A stretch of 37,936 nucleotides of DNA from an uncultured Acidaminococcus sp. (lineage in GTDB: Bacteria; Bacillota_C; Negativicutes; Acidaminococcales; Acidaminococcaceae). Each line of letters opens with the position of its first letter. Position 1 is the first letter of the stretch. This document shows, one piece after another, positions 9,582-17,263 of the stretch. The stretch spans positions 1 to 37,936 of the forward strand of contig OMUE01000112.1 in NCBI GenBank assembly GCA_900314165.1, read 5' to 3'. Below the pieces are notes generated by a model. It worked only from the letters and a program-made list of their open reading frames with translations. It ran no database searches and was not told where the DNA came from. The translations under genes were made by a program, and so were the position numbers.

Positions 9582-10523
9582 TTACAGCACAGCGTCACTC
9601 ATCAGGAGGGCCATAATGGCTTTCTGGACGTGCAGCCGGTTTTCAGCCTGGTCAAACACTGCAGATTGAGGTCCTTCAATGACTTCATCCGTGATTTCTT
9701 CCCCTCTGTGGGCGGGCAGGCAATGCAGCACCATGGCATCCGGACGGGCTGCACTCAACAGTTCCTGGTTGATCTGGTAATCGTGCAGGTCCTTCATGCG
9801 TTTTTCCCGTTCTGCTTCTTCGCCCATGCTGGTCCATACGTCCGTGTACAGCACGTCAGCACCCTTCACGGCGTCGAACATATCTTCCTGGACCGTAATG
9901 GTAGCGCCGGTAATGGCAGCATCCATCTTTGCTTTTGCCACGACCTGAGGATCGGGCTGGTAGCCTTTGGGGCTGGCGCAGACCATGTTCATGCCCACTT
10001 TGGCGCAGGCAAACATCAGGGAATGAGCCATGTTGTTGCCGTCCCCTACGTACACCAGTTTCCGGCCTTTCAGCACGTCTTTATATTCCATAATGGTGAA
10101 CATATCCGTCAGAGCCTGGCAGGGGTGCAGCAGATCCGTCAAGCCGTTGATAACGGGCACCGTAGCGTAGTCCGCCAGCTCCTTGACAGCTGCATGGGAG
10201 AACGTGCGGATCATAATCCCGTCCACAAAGCGGCTCAGGACACGAGCCGTATCCTTTACCGGTTCCCCACGGCCGATCTGGCTCGTAGATTCCGTCATGT
10301 AGATCGGATGACCGCCCAGCTGATGGAACCCTGTTTCAAAGGACACACGGGTCCGGGTGGAAGCCTTGGAGAAGATCATAGCCAGGGTTTTGCCCTTCAG
10401 ATATTCATGAGGTTCCCCCAGTTTCAGTTTCTTCTTCAGTTTACGGCTCACATCCAGGATCGTGGCCACTTCGCCCACGGATAAATCATGGATGGTGATC
10501 AAGTCTTTGTTTCTTAAAGCCAT
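9582..10523 (-). CDS. argF: Ornithine carbamoyltransferase (anabolic type by context)
   Basis: A 313-residue cytoplasmic transcarbamoylase that makes citrulline from ornithine and carbamoyl phosphate. The carbamoyl-phosphate loop STRTR (in FSKASTRTRVSFETG) is near residue 55, HPCQALTD near 130, and the ornithine-binding HCLPAHRGEEI near 265. Family length is normal. It is placed between argD and argG in the biosynthetic operon, with no arcA or arcC nearby, which favours the anabolic role over the arginine deiminase pathway. It lies 18 bases after argD. Confidence 0.96.
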   Translation of the reverse strand: MALRNKDLITIHDLSVGEVATILDVSRKLKKKLKLGEPHEYLKGKTLAMIFSKASTRTRVSFETGFHQLGGHPIYMTESTSQIGRGEPVKDTARVLSRFVDGIMIRTFSHAAVKELADYATVPVINGLTDLLHPCQALTDMFTIMEYKDVLKGRKLVYVGDGNNMAHSLMFACAKVGMNMVCASPKGYQPDPQVVAKAKMDAAITGATITVQEDMFDAVKGADVLYTDVWTSMGEEAEREKRMKDLHDYQINQELLSAARPDAMVLHCLPAHRGEEITDEVIEGPQSAVFDQAENRLHVQKAIMALLMSDAVL

Positions 10524-10541
10524 TTTATACCCTCTTTTTTA

Positions 10542-11732
10542 TCAAAAATCTGCTAACAATTCGTCCAATACCCCCAGCAGGGCATCAATATCTTTTTCAC
10601 CAATGATGAGCGGCGGCACGAAGCGCAAGACGTTGCCGGCCGTGCAATTAATAATGAAGCCTTTCTTCAGAGCCGCAGGCACCAGGGCACCGCCGGCTTT
10701 CGCCAGTTCCAGGCCCAGGATCAGGCCTTCGCCCCGGACATCCGTTACTTTGTCAGGATACTTGGCTTTCAGGGCTTCCAGCCCTTTCTTGAAGTAAGCA
10801 CCGGTCTTGGCAGCCACTTTATCCAGCTCCAGCTTCTTCATTTCCGTAATGGCCGTGTAGCAACTGGCGCAGCTGATGGGGTTGCCGCCGAACGTAGAAC
10901 CATGGTCTCCGGGAGCAAAGACCCGGGCCCATTTTTCCTGGACCAGGAACGCACCCATGGGGAAGCCGCCGCCGATGGCCTTGGCGCAGCTCATCGCATC
11001 CGGTTTTACGCCGCTGTGCATCCAGGCAAACCATTTGCCGGTCCGGCACACACCGGTCTGCACTTCATCGAACAGCAGCAATGCTTTGTGAGCATCACAC
11101 AGTTCCCGAACCTTGGGCAGGTAGTCTGCATCGGGCACATGGACACCGCCTTCGCCCTGGATCGGTTCCAGCAGCACGGCGCACACGTCGTCGTCCATGA
11201 CGCTTTCCAGCGCGGCCAGATCATTGAAAGGTACGTATACAAAGCCTGCAGGCAAAGGAGACAACCCTTCATGGTAATGGTCCTGACCCGTAGCCGTCAG
11301 GGTTTCCATGGTACGGCCATGGAAGGATTCCAAAGCCGTTACAATCTTGTATTTTTTCGGGCTGATGGAGCTGCCGTATTTTCTGGCCAGCTTGATGATG
11401 CCTTCGTTGGCTTCTGCGCCGCTGTTGGCGAAGAACACCCGATCCATCTGAGCAGCTTCGCACAGAGCCTGGGCCGCTTTCGCCTGGATTTCCGTATAGA
11501 ACAAGTTAGAGCAGTGCATCACTTTGGCAGCCTGTTCGCTGACAGCCTTGACCAGAGGCGGATAATTGTACCCTAATGCATTTACGGCGATACCGTCCAA
11601 AAAGTCCGTGTATTTGTTGCCGTCCGTATCATACAGGTATACGCCTTCCCCATGGTCAATGGCGATCTGGTTCCGTCCAAAAACCGGTAAATAATATTTT
11701 TCCGTAGTGGAGATAATCTCTTTTGTGTTCAT
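10542..11732 (-). CDS. argD: Acetylornithine aminotransferase
   Basis: A 396-residue class III PLP aminotransferase that makes N-acetylornithine from N-acetylglutamate semialdehyde and glutamate. Recognisable parts are TDFLDGIAVNALGY near residue 45, NSGAEANEGIIKLARKY near 110, LLFDEVQTGVCRTGKWFA near 220, and the PLP lysine in SCAKAIGGGFPMGAF near 250. It follows argB by 28 bases. Some ArgD proteins also work in lysine synthesis as DapC; sequence alone cannot exclude that. Confidence 0.95.
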   Translation of the reverse strand: MNTKEIISTTEKYYLPVFGRNQIAIDHGEGVYLYDTDGNKYTDFLDGIAVNALGYNYPPLVKAVSEQAAKVMHCSNLFYTEIQAKAAQALCEAAQMDRVFFANSGAEANEGIIKLARKYGSSISPKKYKIVTALESFHGRTMETLTATGQDHYHEGLSPLPAGFVYVPFNDLAALESVMDDDVCAVLLEPIQGEGGVHVPDADYLPKVRELCDAHKALLLFDEVQTGVCRTGKWFAWMHSGVKPDAMSCAKAIGGGFPMGAFLVQEKWARVFAPGDHGSTFGGNPISCASCYTAITEMKKLELDKVAAKTGAYFKKGLEALKAKYPDKVTDVRGEGLILGLELAKAGGALVPAALKKGFIINCTAGNVLRFVPPLIIGEKDIDALLGVLDELLADF

Positions 11733-11760
11733 TGCACTACCCTTTCTGTATAAAGTTACA

Positions 11761-12648
11761 TTAGTCGCGAACGACTTCCGTCCCTACCCCTTTATCGGAG
11801 AAGATTTCCTGCAGGATGGAGTGTTCCCGTCTGCCATCGATGATGTGGGTCTTGACGCAGCCGCCGCTGAGAGCGGAGATGCAGGCCTTGACCTTCGGAA
11901 TCATGCCACCGTCGATGCTGCCCTTGACGATGAGTTCCTGGGCCTTTTCAAAGGTCAGGGTGGACAGGAATGTATCAGGGTTCTTGTGGTCTTCGAAGAT
12001 ACCCTTTACGTCCGTCAGCATCAGCAGTTTTTCTGCTTTCAGGGCCCCGGCCACTTCACCGGCTACGCTGTCCGCATTGATGTTGTAGGTTTCACCGTCA
12101 GGACCGATACCCGTAGGAGCGATGACCGGGATATAGTCATGATCCAGCAGCAGGTTGACCAGATCCGTATTGACTTTTTCCACAGTGCCTACGTAACCGA
12201 TATCCACCAGGTTCACCTGGCCGTCTTCGTAGACGTCTGCCAGATGCTTGCGGGCTTCCAGCAGGCGGGCATCCTTGCCGTTCAGGCCGATGGCCTTGCC
12301 ACCCAGTACGTTCAGCCGGCGGACCAGGTCCGTATTTGTCTTGCCTACCAGGGCCAGTTCTGCGATTTCCACAGTTTCTTTATCCGTAACCCGCAGGCCG
12401 CTGATGAATTCCGTCTTTTTGCCGGCTTGTTTCAGCATAGCGGTGATTTCCGGACCGCCGCCGTGAACCACCACAGGACGCATGCCTGCATAGCGCAGGA
12501 ATACGATATCTTCCAGGACCTTATTCTTCAGGTCGTCATTGAGCATAGCGTTGCCGCCATATTTCACTACGACAGTTTTACCTTTGAAAGCGCTCAGATA
12601 AGGTAAAGCTTCTACTAATATATTCATTTCATTGCCGTTGATTTGCAT
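11761..12648 (-). CDS. argB: Acetylglutamate kinase
   Basis: A 295-residue amino-acid kinase that phosphorylates N-acetylglutamate, commonly the arginine-inhibited step where the pathway uses ArgJ. VVKYGGNAM near residue 28, VHGGGPEI near 60, and ITDVKGIF-like LTDVKGIF near 200 identify it. An N-terminal helix of about 15 residues (EMNILVEALPYLSAFKGK) matches the type associated with hexameric, arginine-sensitive enzymes. It is the first enzyme gene of the operon; AGGAGGAG lies five bases before the ATG. A leader peptide frame ends 35 bases upstream. argC and argJ are not in the window and must lie elsewhere. Confidence 0.96.
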   Translation of the reverse strand: MQINGNEMNILVEALPYLSAFKGKTVVVKYGGNAMLNDDLKNKVLEDIVFLRYAGMRPVVVHGGGPEITAMLKQAGKKTEFISGLRVTDKETVEIAELALVGKTNTDLVRRLNVLGGKAIGLNGKDARLLEARKHLADVYEDGQVNLVDIGYVGTVEKVNTDLVNLLLDHDYIPVIAPTGIGPDGETYNINADSVAGEVAGALKAEKLLMLTDVKGIFEDHKNPDTFLSTLTFEKAQELIVKGSIDGGMIPKVKACISALSGGCVKTHIIDGRREHSILQEIFSDKGVGTEVVRD

Positions 12649-12663
12649 TGTGTCTCCTCCTAA

Positions 12664-12731
12664 TCATGGATTCATTTTGTTGTCATCGTGTTCGTCTAAA
12701 ACCACAGGTAGTACGCCTTATCAGTCCATGA
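12664..12731 (-). promoter_or_regulatory. Possible regulatory helix in the argB leader
   Basis: In the mRNA, TCATGGA (12731-12725, codons 22-24 of the leader peptide) is perfectly complementary to TCCATGA (12670-12664), which ends two bases before the argB ribosome binding site AGGAGGAG. The intervening segment carries the five clustered arginine codons. A second hairpin, CCGCT...AGCGG enclosing CATTC...GAATG (12741-12767), lies just upstream. Seen: the complementarity. Inferred: a ribosome stalled on the arginine codons would cover the 5' arm and free the argB site. Confidence 0.4.
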
Positions 12732-12796
12732 AAACTTTCTCCGCTCACATTCAGGAATGGAAAGCGGAAAACGGCTGTCCCCTCACTGTTTACCAT
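12683..12796 (-). CDS. Putative arginine-rich leader peptide of the argBDFGH operon
   Basis: A 37-codon frame, ATG at 12796 and TGA at 12685-12683. AAGGAGGGAGG lies eight bases upstream, one of the strongest ribosome binding sites in the window, and a good promoter would start the transcript only about 25 bases before it. The peptide begins MVNSEGTAVFRFPF and ends LIRRTTCGFRRTR. Six of its 37 residues are arginine, five of them in the last 11 codons (AGG CGT ... AGA CGA ACA CGA). It has no resemblance to a known protein. Position, strong initiation site and terminal arginine run suggest a regulatory leader peptide that senses charged Arg-tRNA. The alternative is a chance short frame. Confidence 0.55.
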   Translation of the reverse strand: MVNSEGTAVFRFPFLNVSGESFHGLIRRTTCGFRRTR

Positions 12797-12819
12797 AGAG
12801 CCGTCCTCCCTCCTTTATG

Positions 12820-12855
12820 TTGGATTATTATACGCTACATTGTATAATATTGCAA
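12820..12855. promoter_or_regulatory. Overlapping face-to-face promoters with operator-like dyad
   Basis: Minus strand: TTGCAA (12855-12850), 17 bases, TATAAT (12832-12827), aimed at the leader peptide and argB. Plus strand: TTGGAT (12820-12825), 17 bases, TATAAT (12843-12848), aimed at the GT51 gene. Both -10 boxes lie in the arms of a perfect dyad, TATTATAC (12826-12833) and GTATAATA (12842-12849), spaced by eight bases. The dyad could be a repressor site, but it does not closely match the TGAATWWWWATTCA-type ArgR box, so no regulator is named. Confidence 0.6.
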
Positions 12856-13040
12856 CAAGTTTTTTAATTTTTTTTGAGGAGCTTCACTAACTGATATACA
12901 CGTTAATTATAGTACGAAATATCCCCCAAGGGCTAGCCTTTTTTAGGGATTTGTGTAACGTTTTTTTGAAGAAATCCTCTGCTCTCTCCGTGACTTTTCT
13001 CCCCATATCATATACAATAGGCACATGAGAAGGTGAAACC

Positions 13041-13808
13041 ATGCGTAAACTTTTATTTCTTCTTGTGATCTTAGCCGGGGCTCTGTGTTTCTATATGACC
13101 CGGCCGGAAACCATACACGAAAAGGTAGATCCGGGAGATGCAGCTGTGGTAGGCGGGTTCTTCCAGGGATCTTCCCCTTCGTCCCCACTGCCTGCGCCCC
13201 TGCAGAAGGTCTATGGTGCCTGGAGGATCCGGGAGGCCGCCCATGCCAGGACATCTGCTAAAGGCTGGACGAAGCTCAGCGCCATGTCCCCCTACCTGCC
13301 CCAGGCTCTTGTAGCCGTAGAAGACCGGCGTTTCTATTCCCACCATGGTGTGGACCCGGACGCCATCCTGCGGGCCACGCTGGTCAATATCCAGGCAGAT
13401 GAAGTGGTGGAAGGAGCCAGCACCATTACCCAGCAGCTGGTGAAGAACCTGCTGCTGTCCTCGGACCAGAACATGAAGCGGAAAATCTGGGAAGCAGGCC
13501 TGGCTGTCCTGGTAGACGCCCGCTGCAGCAAGGACGAAATCCTGGAAATGTACCTGAACACCGTATTCCTGGGCAGCGGTGCCACAGGAGTAAAACAAGC
13601 CGCCAAAGTCTATTTTGGCACGACGCCGGATAAGCTGACCCTGGCCCAGGCCGCTATGTTAGCCGGTCTGCCCTACGCTCCCAGTGCCCTGAATCCCAAG
13701 GCGAATCCAGAAGGGGCCAGACAGCGGAGGAATCTGGTCCTTCGCCGCATGCGGGAACAGGGTATGATTACGGAGAGCATGGAAAATAAAGCGAAGAGGG
13801 AAGAGTAA
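13041..13808 (+). CDS. Monofunctional biosynthetic peptidoglycan transglycosylase (GT51)
   Basis: A 255-residue protein with an N-terminal membrane anchor (residues 4-18) followed by one GT51 domain (about 60-230). The motifs are complete: VEDRRFYSHHG with catalytic E94, GASTITQQLVKN near 125, KRKIWEAGLA near 148, EMYLNTVFLG with the second catalytic E169, and AKVYFG near 188. No transpeptidase domain follows. It polymerises lipid II glycan chains at the periplasmic face, as MtgA does. GAAGGTG precedes the ATG. A nearer promoter candidate is GTGACT (12990-12995), 17 bases, TACAAT (13013-13018). The C-terminus KAKREE and stop fall in the AG-rich dispersed repeat. Confidence 0.92.
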   Translation: MRKLLFLLVILAGALCFYMTRPETIHEKVDPGDAAVVGGFFQGSSPSSPLPAPLQKVYGAWRIREAAHARTSAKGWTKLSAMSPYLPQALVAVEDRRFYSHHGVDPDAILRATLVNIQADEVVEGASTITQQLVKNLLLSSDQNMKRKIWEAGLAVLVDARCSKDEILEMYLNTVFLGSGATGVKQAAKVYFGTTPDKLTLAQAAMLAGLPYAPSALNPKANPEGARQRRNLVLRRMREQGMITESMENKAKREE

Positions 13809-13832
13809 AGAGAGTGCGCTGCGGTGTGAAAT

Positions 13833-13899
13833 GGTGGTGGGGGTGTGAGTCCGGAGGACGTAGAAAAGGAGCTGTGAAACGCAGGTTTCACAGCTCCTT
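13833..13899. terminator. Repeat-borne bidirectional terminator between GT51 gene and bcp
   Basis: A perfect 15-bp stem, AAGGAGCTGTGAAAC (13866-13880) with GTTTCACAGCTCCTT (13885-13899), loop GCAG. About 33 bases to its left belong with it as a repeat: GGTGGGGGTGTGAGTCCGGA then GGACGTAGAA. The same sequence with about three changes recurs inverted at 15565-15610. The right arm overlaps the bcp stop codon and encodes the bcp C-terminus KEL. Confidence 0.75.
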
Positions 13900-14340
13900 C
13901 AGCATCTGCTGAGGATTATCGGCAGCTTTCACTTTGCCGAAGGCTTTGACGATGATGCCATTTTCATCAATAAGGTATGTAGTGCGCACGACGCCCATGG
14001 AGACCTTGCCGTACAGCTTCTTTTCCTTCCAAACATCGTAGGCCTGGAGCACCCCTTTTTCTACATCGGACAGCAGGGTAAAGGGCAGCCCATATTTTTG
14101 TTCGAATTTCTTATGGGACGCCACGCTATCCTTGCTGACCCCCAGGACTACAGCGCCTTTTTCCCGGAACTGCGGATACAGTTCCCCAAAACCACAGGCC
14201 TGTTTCGTACAGCCGGCGGTGTTATCTTTCGGATAAAAATACAAAATAATCTTCTTTCCTCTATATTCCTGCAAAGAATGCATGGTGCCGTTTTGGTCCG
14301 GCAGTGAAAAGTCCGGTGCCTGCGTACCAATTTCTAACAT
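13888..14340 (-). CDS. bcp: Thioredoxin-dependent thiol peroxidase (BCP/PrxQ)
   Basis: A 150-residue peroxiredoxin of the BCP/PrxQ class, which reduces hydrogen peroxide and organic hydroperoxides using thioredoxin. Peroxidatic C44 and resolving C49 are in TAGCTKQACGFG, the spacing of atypical two-cysteine PrxQ enzymes. APDFSLPDQNG and GVSKDSVASHKKF are also typical. Its last residues and TGA stop are encoded by the right arm of the terminator hairpin, so gene end and terminator share bases. A weak promoter candidate on the minus strand is TTTACG (14415-14410), 18 bases, TATGAT (14391-14386). It is single-gene and suits oxidative-stress defence in an anaerobe. Confidence 0.95.
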   Translation of the reverse strand: MLEIGTQAPDFSLPDQNGTMHSLQEYRGKKIILYFYPKDNTAGCTKQACGFGELYPQFREKGAVVLGVSKDSVASHKKFEQKYGLPFTLLSDVEKGVLQAYDVWKEKKLYGKVSMGVVRTTYLIDENGIIVKAFGKVKAADNPQQMLKEL

Positions 14341-14552
14341 AGCAATTCCTCCCCTTCCCTTTATCAGGGTTTTATTTTTACCTGTATCATACCATTAAGG
14401 GTCAGAACCCGTAAAGTCGCATTCTGCCTTAAATTGTCCCTCTTTTAAGACTTTATTTTTTATGTAAAATAATGTATGCTATGGGGGAAATAAAAGGCAT
14501 AGGTTTTATGCATTTCGGCATATAGATAGCAAGTATCCGGGAGGACGGAAGT

Positions 14553-15542
14553 ATGACCAAAGGGGACAACCAAAAGCTAAAAATGCTTTATCTGGATAAA
14601 ATTTTCCGAGAAGAGACGGACGATAAGCACAGCCTGACCCTACAGGAAATCACTGCCCGTCTTAATGCGAATGGTGTAAACGCGGACCGGAAAACGTTAT
14701 ACCAGGATTTTGATGAACTGCGGCGGTACGGATTGGATATTATGACGACAAACTCTGGCCGCAGCTGCCGGTATTATCTGGCCAGCCGCACGTTTGAACT
14801 GCCGGAACTGAAACTGCTGGTGGATTCTGTCCAGGCAGCGAAATTCCTTACGAACCGGAAGTCTCAGATGCTCATCAAAAAGCTGGAAAGCCTGACCAGC
14901 CATCATCAAGCCAGTGAGCTGCAGCGGCAGGTCATCATCAATGGCCGGGTAAAGACCATGAATAAGGCTGTCTTTCTGACCGTGGATAAAATTTATCAGG
15001 CCCTGAATCAGAACGTACAAGTACGCTTCCATTATACGAAATATAACATCCAGAAGAAGATTGTACTCCGGCACAATGGAGATTGGTTCGTGGTCAGTCC
15101 ATGGGCACTCCTGTTGAATGACGAAAATTATTATCTGGTAGCTTACGATGCCCAGGATCAGGTCATCAAGCATTACCGGGTAGATAAGATCAAGGATCTG
15201 GAACTGCTGGATGACCGCCGGGAAGGCAAGGAAAGCTTTAGCAAGGAAGAAATTCCGCTCTACACGAACCACCATTTTGGTATGTTCAATGGGGAAGATA
15301 CAAAGGTAACCCTGGAAGCAGAAAATGATTTGGCCGGTGTGCTCATCGACCGGTTCGGCAAGGATATTATGTTGATTCCATCCGATGAGAATCACGTATC
15401 CCTCACTGTGGATGTGGATGTAAGCCGCCAATTCCTGGGTTGGGTCATGAGTATCGGTTCCGGTATCCGCATTACCGCTCCTGACTGGGTTCGGGAAAAG
15501 ATGCTGGACGAAGGCAAGAGACTTTTGGAACAATATAAATAA
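14553..15542 (+). CDS. WYL-domain transcriptional regulator
   Basis: A 329-residue regulator. A DeoR/HTH_11-like winged helix (about 5-75; SLTLQEITARLNANGVNADRKTLYQDFDELRRYG) is followed by a WYL domain (about 150-225), with the hallmark region WFVVSPWALLLNDENYYLVA, then a C-terminal WCX extension to the end. WYL domains bind ligands such as nucleotides or nucleic acid fragments. The start ATG follows GGGAGGA. It is monocistronic, ending at a terminator. The glycogen operon begins about 560 bases downstream, but nothing in the sequence shows that it is the target. Family call is secure; target unknown. Confidence 0.9.
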   Translation: MTKGDNQKLKMLYLDKIFREETDDKHSLTLQEITARLNANGVNADRKTLYQDFDELRRYGLDIMTTNSGRSCRYYLASRTFELPELKLLVDSVQAAKFLTNRKSQMLIKKLESLTSHHQASELQRQVIINGRVKTMNKAVFLTVDKIYQALNQNVQVRFHYTKYNIQKKIVLRHNGDWFVVSPWALLLNDENYYLVAYDAQDQVIKHYRVDKIKDLELLDDRREGKESFSKEEIPLYTNHHFGMFNGEDTKVTLEAENDLAGVLIDRFGKDIMLIPSDENHVSLTVDVDVSRQFLGWVMSIGSGIRITAPDWVREKMLDEGKRLLEQYK

Positions 15543-15545
15543 AGC

Positions 15546-15582
15546 AAGGGGCTGTGAAACCTGTGTTTCACAGCTCCTTTTC
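15546..15582. terminator. Terminator of the WYL regulator gene
   Basis: A 15-bp stem, AAGGGGCTGTGAAAC with GTTTCACAGCTCCTT (one G-T pair), and a CTGT loop, followed by TTTTC. The right arm and about 30 further bases are an inverted copy of the repeat at 13833-13880. Confidence 0.85.
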
Positions 15583-15910
15583 TACGTCCGCTGGACGCAC
15601 ACCCCACCACCGGCATCACGAACCCACCACCAGCCATACGGCTGGTCCCCCGCCCTTGAAAAGGGCGGACAGAGAGGATGCTGATAGCTCTAATCTGACT
15701 TGCCCCCGCTGAAGCGAGGGCGGACATTATAGCAGAATCATCCGACAAGCAACCTTCTAACCCCCGACAACAGGTTCTATCATCTATCATCTATCATCTT
15801 TACCCTGCCCCGCGCAGCGGCCTCTTCACTTTTCACTGTTCACTTTTCACTTTATTAATCCCTTCCTTTACAAAAAATATCCACGAACCCCCTGCAATAT
15901 GGTAAAATAG
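15583..15910. repeat. Non-coding stretch filled with short repeats
   Basis: No credible gene. It contains the inverted repeat copy (to about 15610), small hairpins (ACCAGCCATACGGCTGGT near 15637; CCGCCCTTGAAAAGGGCGG near 15651), a second such hairpin near 15703 (GCCCCCGCTGAAGCGAGGGC), three tandem copies of CTATCAT (15777-15797), and an AG-rich repeat copy on the minus strand (about 15820-15852). Confidence 0.6.
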
Positions 15911-16077
15911 TATAATAGGATGATAATAATATGATTGTCTCTTAAGCCTACGTACCTTTCTTGAGTTGGAAAATCCATGTGTAATCTTCTTCATTAATAT
16001 AGTAGTTGTCCAAGATGATTCAGTATCAATAAGCCCCCTGTCCATATAAACGAATGGAGGCAGCGGCAGGGTGGCTT
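15911..16077 (+). promoter_or_regulatory. Promoter candidate and structured leader of the glg operon
   Basis: TATAAT (15911-15916) is a candidate -10 with no convincing -35. It leaves a leader of about 180 bases with no gene. Its last part folds: AAGCC, CCCTG and TCCAT (16031-16045) pair with ATGGA, CAGGG and GGCTT (ending 16077), with a bulge on the 3' side. The stem ends just before the glgC ribosome binding site AAGGAGG. It matches no riboswitch class I recognise. Confidence 0.4.
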
Positions 16078-16099
16078 TAGAATAAGGAGGAAATGTAGT

Positions 16100-17263
16100 A
16101 TGAGAAAATCCAATTGCCTGGCGATGATCCTGGCTGGTGGCAAGGGCAGCCGCTTAGGGGTCTTAACAAAAGATCAAGCCAAACCGGGCCTGTTGTTCGG
16201 GGGAAAATACCGCATTATCGACTTCCCGCTGAGCAACTGCCGCCATTCCGGCATCGGTACCGTAGGGATCCTGACCCAGTACCAGCCGTTAGAACTGAAC
16301 TGGTACGTAGGCAACGGCAGCTCCTGGGATTTGGACTCTGACACCGGCGGCACCTTCGTCCTGCCCCCTTACCAGAGCGACGATGGTTCCAACTGGTACC
16401 GTGGCACCGCAGACGCCATTTACCAGAACCTGAACTTTGTGGACCTGATTGGGGACGATTACGTGCTCATCCTGTCCGGGGACCATATCTATTCCATGGA
16501 CTATGCAGAAATGCTGGACTTCCACAAGAAACACAATGCCGGCGTCACCATCGGCACTATCCGGGTACCCTGGGCTGAAGCCAGCCGGTTCGGCATCATG
16601 GTAGCGGACGACGACATGCGTATTACGAAATTCCAGGAAAAACCGGCGAAACCGGAAAGCAACCTGGCTTCCATGGGCATCTACATCTTCAACCGGGATG
16701 TACTGGAATCCTACCTGAAAGCAGATGCCAAGGACGAAAATTCTGAACACGACTTCGGCAAAAACGTAATCCCCGCCCTGCTGCGGGACAAGATGCCCCT
16801 GTACGCCTATCCGTTTGAAGGCTACTGGAAGGATGTGGGCACTATCGACAGCTTGTGGCAGGCCAACATGGACCTGCTGGCTGATAAGCCCGCTATCGAC
16901 GTAGGAGATCCTGATTGGCGTATCTATTCCGCCAACCAGAACCTGCCTCCTCACTTCGTAGGATCGGAAGGCAGCATCAAGAGCTCCATTATCTCCGAAG
17001 GTTCTCTGATCCTGGGGCAGGTGGACAACTCCGTCATATTCTATAATGTAACCATTGAAAAAGGCGCAAAGGTCAACGAAGCGGTCATCATGCCCGGCAC
17101 AGTCGTCAAAGAAAATGCTGTGGTGGACAAGGCCATTATCGGAGAAGGCTGCGTAATCGAAAAAGGTGCTGTAGTCCATAACGAAGATGACAGCGTGGCC
17201 GTTCTGGGCCGCAACGATGTCATAGCCGCACCGAACCAGAAGAAAGGAGCTGCAGGCAAATGA
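16100..17263 (+). CDS. glgC: Glucose-1-phosphate adenylyltransferase, catalytic subunit
   Basis: A 387-residue nucleotidyltransferase that makes ADP-glucose from glucose-1-phosphate and ATP, the committed step of bacterial glycogen synthesis. The N-terminal loop AGGKGSRLG (residues 12-20), [20 protein letters not shown] near 30, GDHIYSMDY near 128, FQEKP near 178 and YWKDVGT near 248 are all intact. A left-handed beta-helix (about 290-375) closes the protein. AAGGAGG lies nine bases before the ATG. It is first in the glg operon and overlaps glgD by four bases (ATGA), fitting a heteromeric GlgC/GlgD enzyme. Confidence 0.97.
   Translation: MRKSNCLAMILAGGKGSRLGVLTKDQAKPGLLFGGKYRIIDFPLSNCRHSGIGTVGILTQYQPLELNWYVGNGSSWDLDSDTGGTFVLPPYQSDDGSNWYRGTADAIYQNLNFVDLIGDDYVLILSGDHIYSMDYAEMLDFHKKHNAGVTIGTIRVPWAEASRFGIMVADDDMRITKFQEKPAKPESNLASMGIYIFNRDVLESYLKADAKDENSEHDFGKNVIPALLRDKMPLYAYPFEGYWKDVGTIDSLWQANMDLLADKPAIDVGDPDWRIYSANQNLPPHFVGSEGSIKSSIISEGSLILGQVDNSVIFYNVTIEKGAKVNEAVIMPGTVVKENAVVDKAIIGEGCVIEKGAVVHNEDDSVAVLGRNDVIAAPNQKKGAAGK

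Noticed and set aside
12826..12854. ArgR box at the arg promoter
   Set aside because: The dyad arms (TATTATAC/GTATAATA) and the nearby TGTATAATATTGCA only loosely resemble the TGAAT-type half-sites, so I call an operator-like dyad without naming ArgR.
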